Positions 61,370-64,000 of a stretch of 64,000 nucleotides of DNA are shown here, one piece after another. Source of the DNA: Pseudomonas sp. W4I3 (GTDB lineage: Bacteria > Pseudomonadota > Gammaproteobacteria > Pseudomonadales > Pseudomonadaceae). Positions within the stretch are counted from its first letter, which is position 1; each line of letters begins with the position of its first letter. Below the pieces are notes generated by a model. It was given only the letters and a program-made list of their open reading frames with translations, searched no databases and was not told the DNA's origin. The stretch covers positions 3,805,501 through 3,869,500 of the forward strand of contig NZ_JAUSXS010000001.1 of the NCBI RefSeq assembly GCF_030816195.1. Direction: 5' to 3'. A program made the position numbers and the translations under genes.

Positions 61370-62452
61370 ATGAGCATCGAATTCATCGGCTACATCGGCG
61401 GCCACCATGCCTCCGAAATCCACCCGCGCAGTGGCCCTACCCTGCAGCCGGACTACGTTGAACGCGTGGCGCGCGCACATGAAGAGGCCGGCTTCGACCG
61501 TGCCCTGGTGGCCTTCCACTCCAACAGCCCGGACAGCACGCTGATCGCCGCCCACGCCGCCAGCGTGACGCAGCGGCTCAAATTCCTGATCGCCCACCGC
61601 CCAGGCTTCGCCCAACCCACGTTGGCCGCGCGCCAGTTCGCCACGCTGGATGTGTTCAACGGCGGCCGTACCGCCGTGCATATCATCACCGGCGGCGACG
61701 ACCGCGAGTTGCGCGCCGACGGCAGCCATATCGGCAAGGACGAGCGCTATGCGCGCACCGACGAATACTTGAGCGTGGTGCGTCAGGAATGGACCAGCGA
61801 CAAGCCCTTCGACTTTGCCGGCACGTACTACCAGGTCGAGGGCGCGTATTCCACGGTGAAGTCACCGCAACAGCCGCATATCCCGGTGTACTTCGGCGGC
61901 TCGTCCGCGGCGGCGATTGCGGTGGCGGGCAAGCATGCGGACGTTTATGCGCTGTGGGGCGAAACCTATGAGCAGGTGCGCGAGGTGGTGACCCAGGTGC
62001 GTGCCGAAGCGGCTCGGCACGGGCGTACGATTCGCTTTAGCCTGTCATTGCGCCCGATCCTGGCCGAGACCGAGGAACTCGCGTGGCAGCGGGCGGACAG
62101 CATTCTGCAGCAAGCCACGGCGCTGGCTGAAAAAAGCGGCTTCGTGCGGCGCGAACCACCCAATGAAGGCTCGCGTCGATTGCTGGCGGCGGCGGCGCAG
62201 GGCTCGCGTCTGGATAAGCGCCTGTGGACCGGGATTGCCGGCTTGCTCGGCGCACAGGGCAATTCCACCTCGCTGGTGGGCACAGCCGAACAGGTCGCGC
62301 AGGCGTTGCTAGATTACTACGATTTGGGCATCACAACGTTCCTGATTCGCGGGTTCGATCCGCTCAATGATGCGATCGACTATGGCAAGACGCTGATACC
62401 GCTGACGCGCCAGTTGGTCGCCGAACGCGAACGGGCCAGGCAAGTCGCTTGA
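61370..62452 (+). CDS. LLM-class flavin monooxygenase, SsuD-like (sulfonate use)
   Basis: 360 residues from the ATG at 61370. Bacterial luciferase-like fold: MSIEFIGYIGGHHASEIHPRSGPTLQPDYVERVARAHEEAGFDRALVAFHSNSPD, then FLIAHRPGFAQPTLAARQFATLDVFNGGRTAVHIITGGDDRELRADGSHIGKDERYARTDEYLSVVRQEWTSD, the standard SsuD/DmoA pattern. It uses FMNH2 and oxygen to cleave C-S bonds in alkanesulfonates or related compounds. It stands alone with no reductase or transporter nearby in the window. The AT-rich region before it (61195-61260) resembles promoters of sulfur-starvation genes. Confidence 0.88.
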   Translation: MSIEFIGYIGGHHASEIHPRSGPTLQPDYVERVARAHEEAGFDRALVAFHSNSPDSTLIAAHAASVTQRLKFLIAHRPGFAQPTLAARQFATLDVFNGGRTAVHIITGGDDRELRADGSHIGKDERYARTDEYLSVVRQEWTSDKPFDFAGTYYQVEGAYSTVKSPQQPHIPVYFGGSSAAAIAVAGKHADVYALWGETYEQVREVVTQVRAEAARHGRTIRFSLSLRPILAETEELAWQRADSILQQATALAEKSGFVRREPPNEGSRRLLAAAAQGSRLDKRLWTGIAGLLGAQGNSTSLVGTAEQVAQALLDYYDLGITTFLIRGFDPLNDAIDYGKTLIPLTRQLVAERERARQVA

Positions 62453-62458
62453 GAACCG

Positions 62459-62484
62459 GCGGGAGGACGCACGCGCCCTCCCGC
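62459..62484. terminator. Hairpin between convergent genes
   Basis: Arms GCGGGAGG (62459-62466) and CCTCCCGC (62477-62484), between the SsuD-like gene and the convergent UvrA paralogue. No T run, so strength is uncertain. Confidence 0.55.
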
Positions 62485-62495
62485 ATTCCTGGCGG

Positions 62496-64000
62496 CTAGC
62501 CAAGTTCTCGCGCCAAGAATGGCGCCGTGCGGCTGCTCTTGCTGTTGGCGACCGTCTGCGGCGTACCACTGGCAACCACTTTGCCGCCCGCATCCCCGGC
62601 GCCGGGGCCAATGTCGATCACCCAGTCACTCTGGGCCACCACGCGCATTTCATGCTCGACCACCACCACCGTATGCCCCGCCTCCACCAATTGGTTGAGC
62701 TGGCTGAGCAAGCGGTCGACGTCCTTGGGATGCAGCCCGGTGGTCGGCTCGTCCAGCACGTATAACGTGGCGCCCCGCGCATTGCGTTGCAGCTCGGTCG
62801 CCAGCTTGATGCGCTGCGCTTCACCGCCGGACAACTCGGTGGCCGGCTGCCCCAGGCGCAGATAACCCAGGCCGATATCGCGCAGCACCTGCAGTGCGCG
62901 CAGCACGCTCGGTTGCTCGGCGAACACGTCGACGGCCTGCTCCACCGTCAAACCCAGCACTTGGGCGATGTTCAAACCTTGCCATTTGACCGCCAGGGTC
63001 TCGGGGTTGTATCGCGCACCGTGGCAGGTCGGGCATGGCGCATACACGCTGGGCATGAACAGCAATTCGACGCTGACAAAGCCCTCGCCTTCGCAGTTCG
63101 GGCAACGGCCCTTGGCGACGTTGAAGGAGAACTGCCCGGCGTCGTAACCGCGTTTCTTCGCGGCCGGCGTGGCAGCGAACAGTTTGCGCACGTTGTCGAA
63201 CAGCCCGGTGTAGGTCGCCAGGTTCGAGCGCGGCGTGCGGCCGATGGGTTTCTGGTCCACTTGCACCAGACGGCGGATATGCTCCAGCCCGGCACTGATG
63301 CGCCCCTCGCTGGCGGCGGGCGCGGCGTCTTCCAGGCTGGGCTCGTCGACGCTTTCCAGCTCGCGCCCAAGGCCGCTGCTCACCAGCTCCAACAGCGCCT
63401 GGCTGACCAGGCTGGACTTGCCCGAACCGGAAATTCCGGTCACCGCCGTGAAGCAGCCCAGCGGGAAGCCCACCTCAAGATTGTTCAAGTTATTGCGCGT
63501 CACCCCGTGCAGCTTCAGCCAGCCGCTGGGTTCGCGCCGCGCCTGATTCGAAGGGCGCGCTTGGGCAAACAGGTACTCACGGGTCTGCGACGCGGCGATA
63601 TCCGCCAACCCCGCGGGCGGGCCGCTGTACAGCACTTGGCCGCCGTGTTCGCCGGCGGCCGGGCCCACATCGATCAGCCAGTCGGCGCGGCGCATGGTTT
63701 CCAGGTCGTGCTCCACCACAAACAGCGAATTGCCGGCGGCCTTCAAGCGCGCGAGTGCGCTGAACAGGGCCTCGCCATCGGCTGGATGCAGGCCGGCGGA
63801 AGGCTCATCCAGCACGTAGATGACGCCGAACAATTGCGAGCCCAGTTGAGTGGCCAGGCGCAGGCGCTGCAACTCCCCGGACGACAGCGTCGGCGTGCTG
63901 CGTTCCAGGGACAGGTAGCCCAGCCCCAGTTCGATCAAGGTGCTGACCCGTTCCAGCAAATCCTCGGCGATACGTTGGGCCGCCAGGCGTTTTTCCACCG
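62496..64000 (-). CDS. UvrA paralogue (excinuclease ABC subunit A-like ATPase), partial
   Basis: The C-terminal 500 residues are in the window; the beginning lies beyond base 64000. It has ABC signatures LSSGELQRLRLATQLGSQLFGVIYVLDEPSAGLHP for the first ATPase. The second has Walker A GISGSGKSSL, a zinc-finger segment CPNCEGEGF...CPTCHGARY, the signature ELSGGEAQRIKLATEL, and LDEPTTGLHPKDVDRL. The sequence is compact and lacks parts of the DNA-damage-binding insert seen in housekeeping UvrA, as in UvrA2-type paralogues linked to drug or damage tolerance. Orphan, without uvrB nearby. Confidence 0.85.
   Translation of the reverse strand, partial: VEKRLAAQRIAEDLLERVSTLIELGLGYLSLERSTPTLSSGELQRLRLATQLGSQLFGVIYVLDEPSAGLHPADGEALFSALARLKAAGNSLFVVEHDLETMRRADWLIDVGPAAGEHGGQVLYSGPPAGLADIAASQTREYLFAQARPSNQARREPSGWLKLHGVTRNNLNNLEVGFPLGCFTAVTGISGSGKSSLVSQALLELVSSGLGRELESVDEPSLEDAAPAASEGRISAGLEHIRRLVQVDQKPIGRTPRSNLATYTGLFDNVRKLFAATPAAKKRGYDAGQFSFNVAKGRCPNCEGEGFVSVELLFMPSVYAPCPTCHGARYNPETLAVKWQGLNIAQVLGLTVEQAVDVFAEQPSVLRALQVLRDIGLGYLRLGQPATELSGGEAQRIKLATELQRNARGATLYVLDEPTTGLHPKDVDRLLSQLNQLVEAGHTVVVVEHEMRVVAQSDWVIDIGPGAGDAGGKVVASGTPQTVANSKSSRTAPFLARELG

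Noticed and set aside
1..64000. CRISPR arrays, tRNA/rRNA genes, insertion sequences, prophage
   Set aside because: No regular spacer-repeat pattern, no transposase or integrase, and no tRNA/rRNA-like sequence was noticed. The repeats present are REP/REPIN palindromes and one structured element.

Overview
The window reads as chromosome of a fluorescent Pseudomonas of the P. fluorescens group. The grounds are high GC coding sequence throughout, dispersed REP/REPIN palindromes of the two kinds common in that group (cores GGGGGCTTGCCCCC and GAGCGAGCTTGCTCGC), and the gene content: a ptxS-kguEKTD 2-ketogluconate operon, a complete fapABCDEF functional-amyloid operon, a metE-zapE pair, and a TonB siderophore receptor with a Fur box. 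I saw no rRNA, tRNA, CRISPR array, insertion sequence or prophage.

Layout. 1-2450: tail of an RND efflux pump gene, a REPIN, a DUF1345 membrane protein, an AraC regulator and a LysE-type exporter. 2450-9240: a minus-strand accessory block with an autotransporter gene broken by a one-base frameshift and two large paralogous beta-sandwich-repeat proteins of unknown function. 9345-14591: the 2-ketogluconate regulon, with PtxS palindromes before ptxS and before kguE. 14755-23303: a chemoreceptor, an NCS2 purine/uracil permease, a LEA-type lipoprotein, a GNAT, a structured repeat element, a divergent nitrilase/LysR pair, small proteins and an Ldh-family reductase. 23400-29767: a 1747-residue DUF6543-type toxin-like protein with a C-terminal HEITH motif, then an orphan fecR. 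29768-36255: the fap operon with a sigma-54 promoter, two 18-bp palindromes upstream of it, and a convergent gene for a sigma-54 activator that probably controls it. 36590-45283: a small protein, a gnd-zwf-HAD operon (minus) and a second giant DUF6543-like protein. 45515-56881: a CptA-like phosphoethanolamine transferase, a TonB receptor, a small exported protein, GNAT, zapE, metE and a two-gene carboxyspermidine pathway. 56882-64000: a folded leader before a DUF3077/DUF6124 gene, a second lspA-like gene, a small unknown, a zeta-type toxin/antitoxin pair, glsA, a small membrane protein, an SsuD-like monooxygenase and a UvrA paralogue cut by the window end.

How the parts work together. The kgu genes import and phosphorylate 2-ketogluconate and reduce it to 6-phosphogluconate. 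The gnd-zwf pair elsewhere in the window acts on the same metabolite pool. The fap cluster holds everything needed to make, process and export an amyloid fibre, together with a plausible regulatory circuit. Several loci look like accessory interaction functions: two giant toxin-like proteins, the decayed autotransporter, the beta-sandwich pair and the zeta toxin. Assignments come from reading translated sequence and recalled family knowledge; no database search was run.
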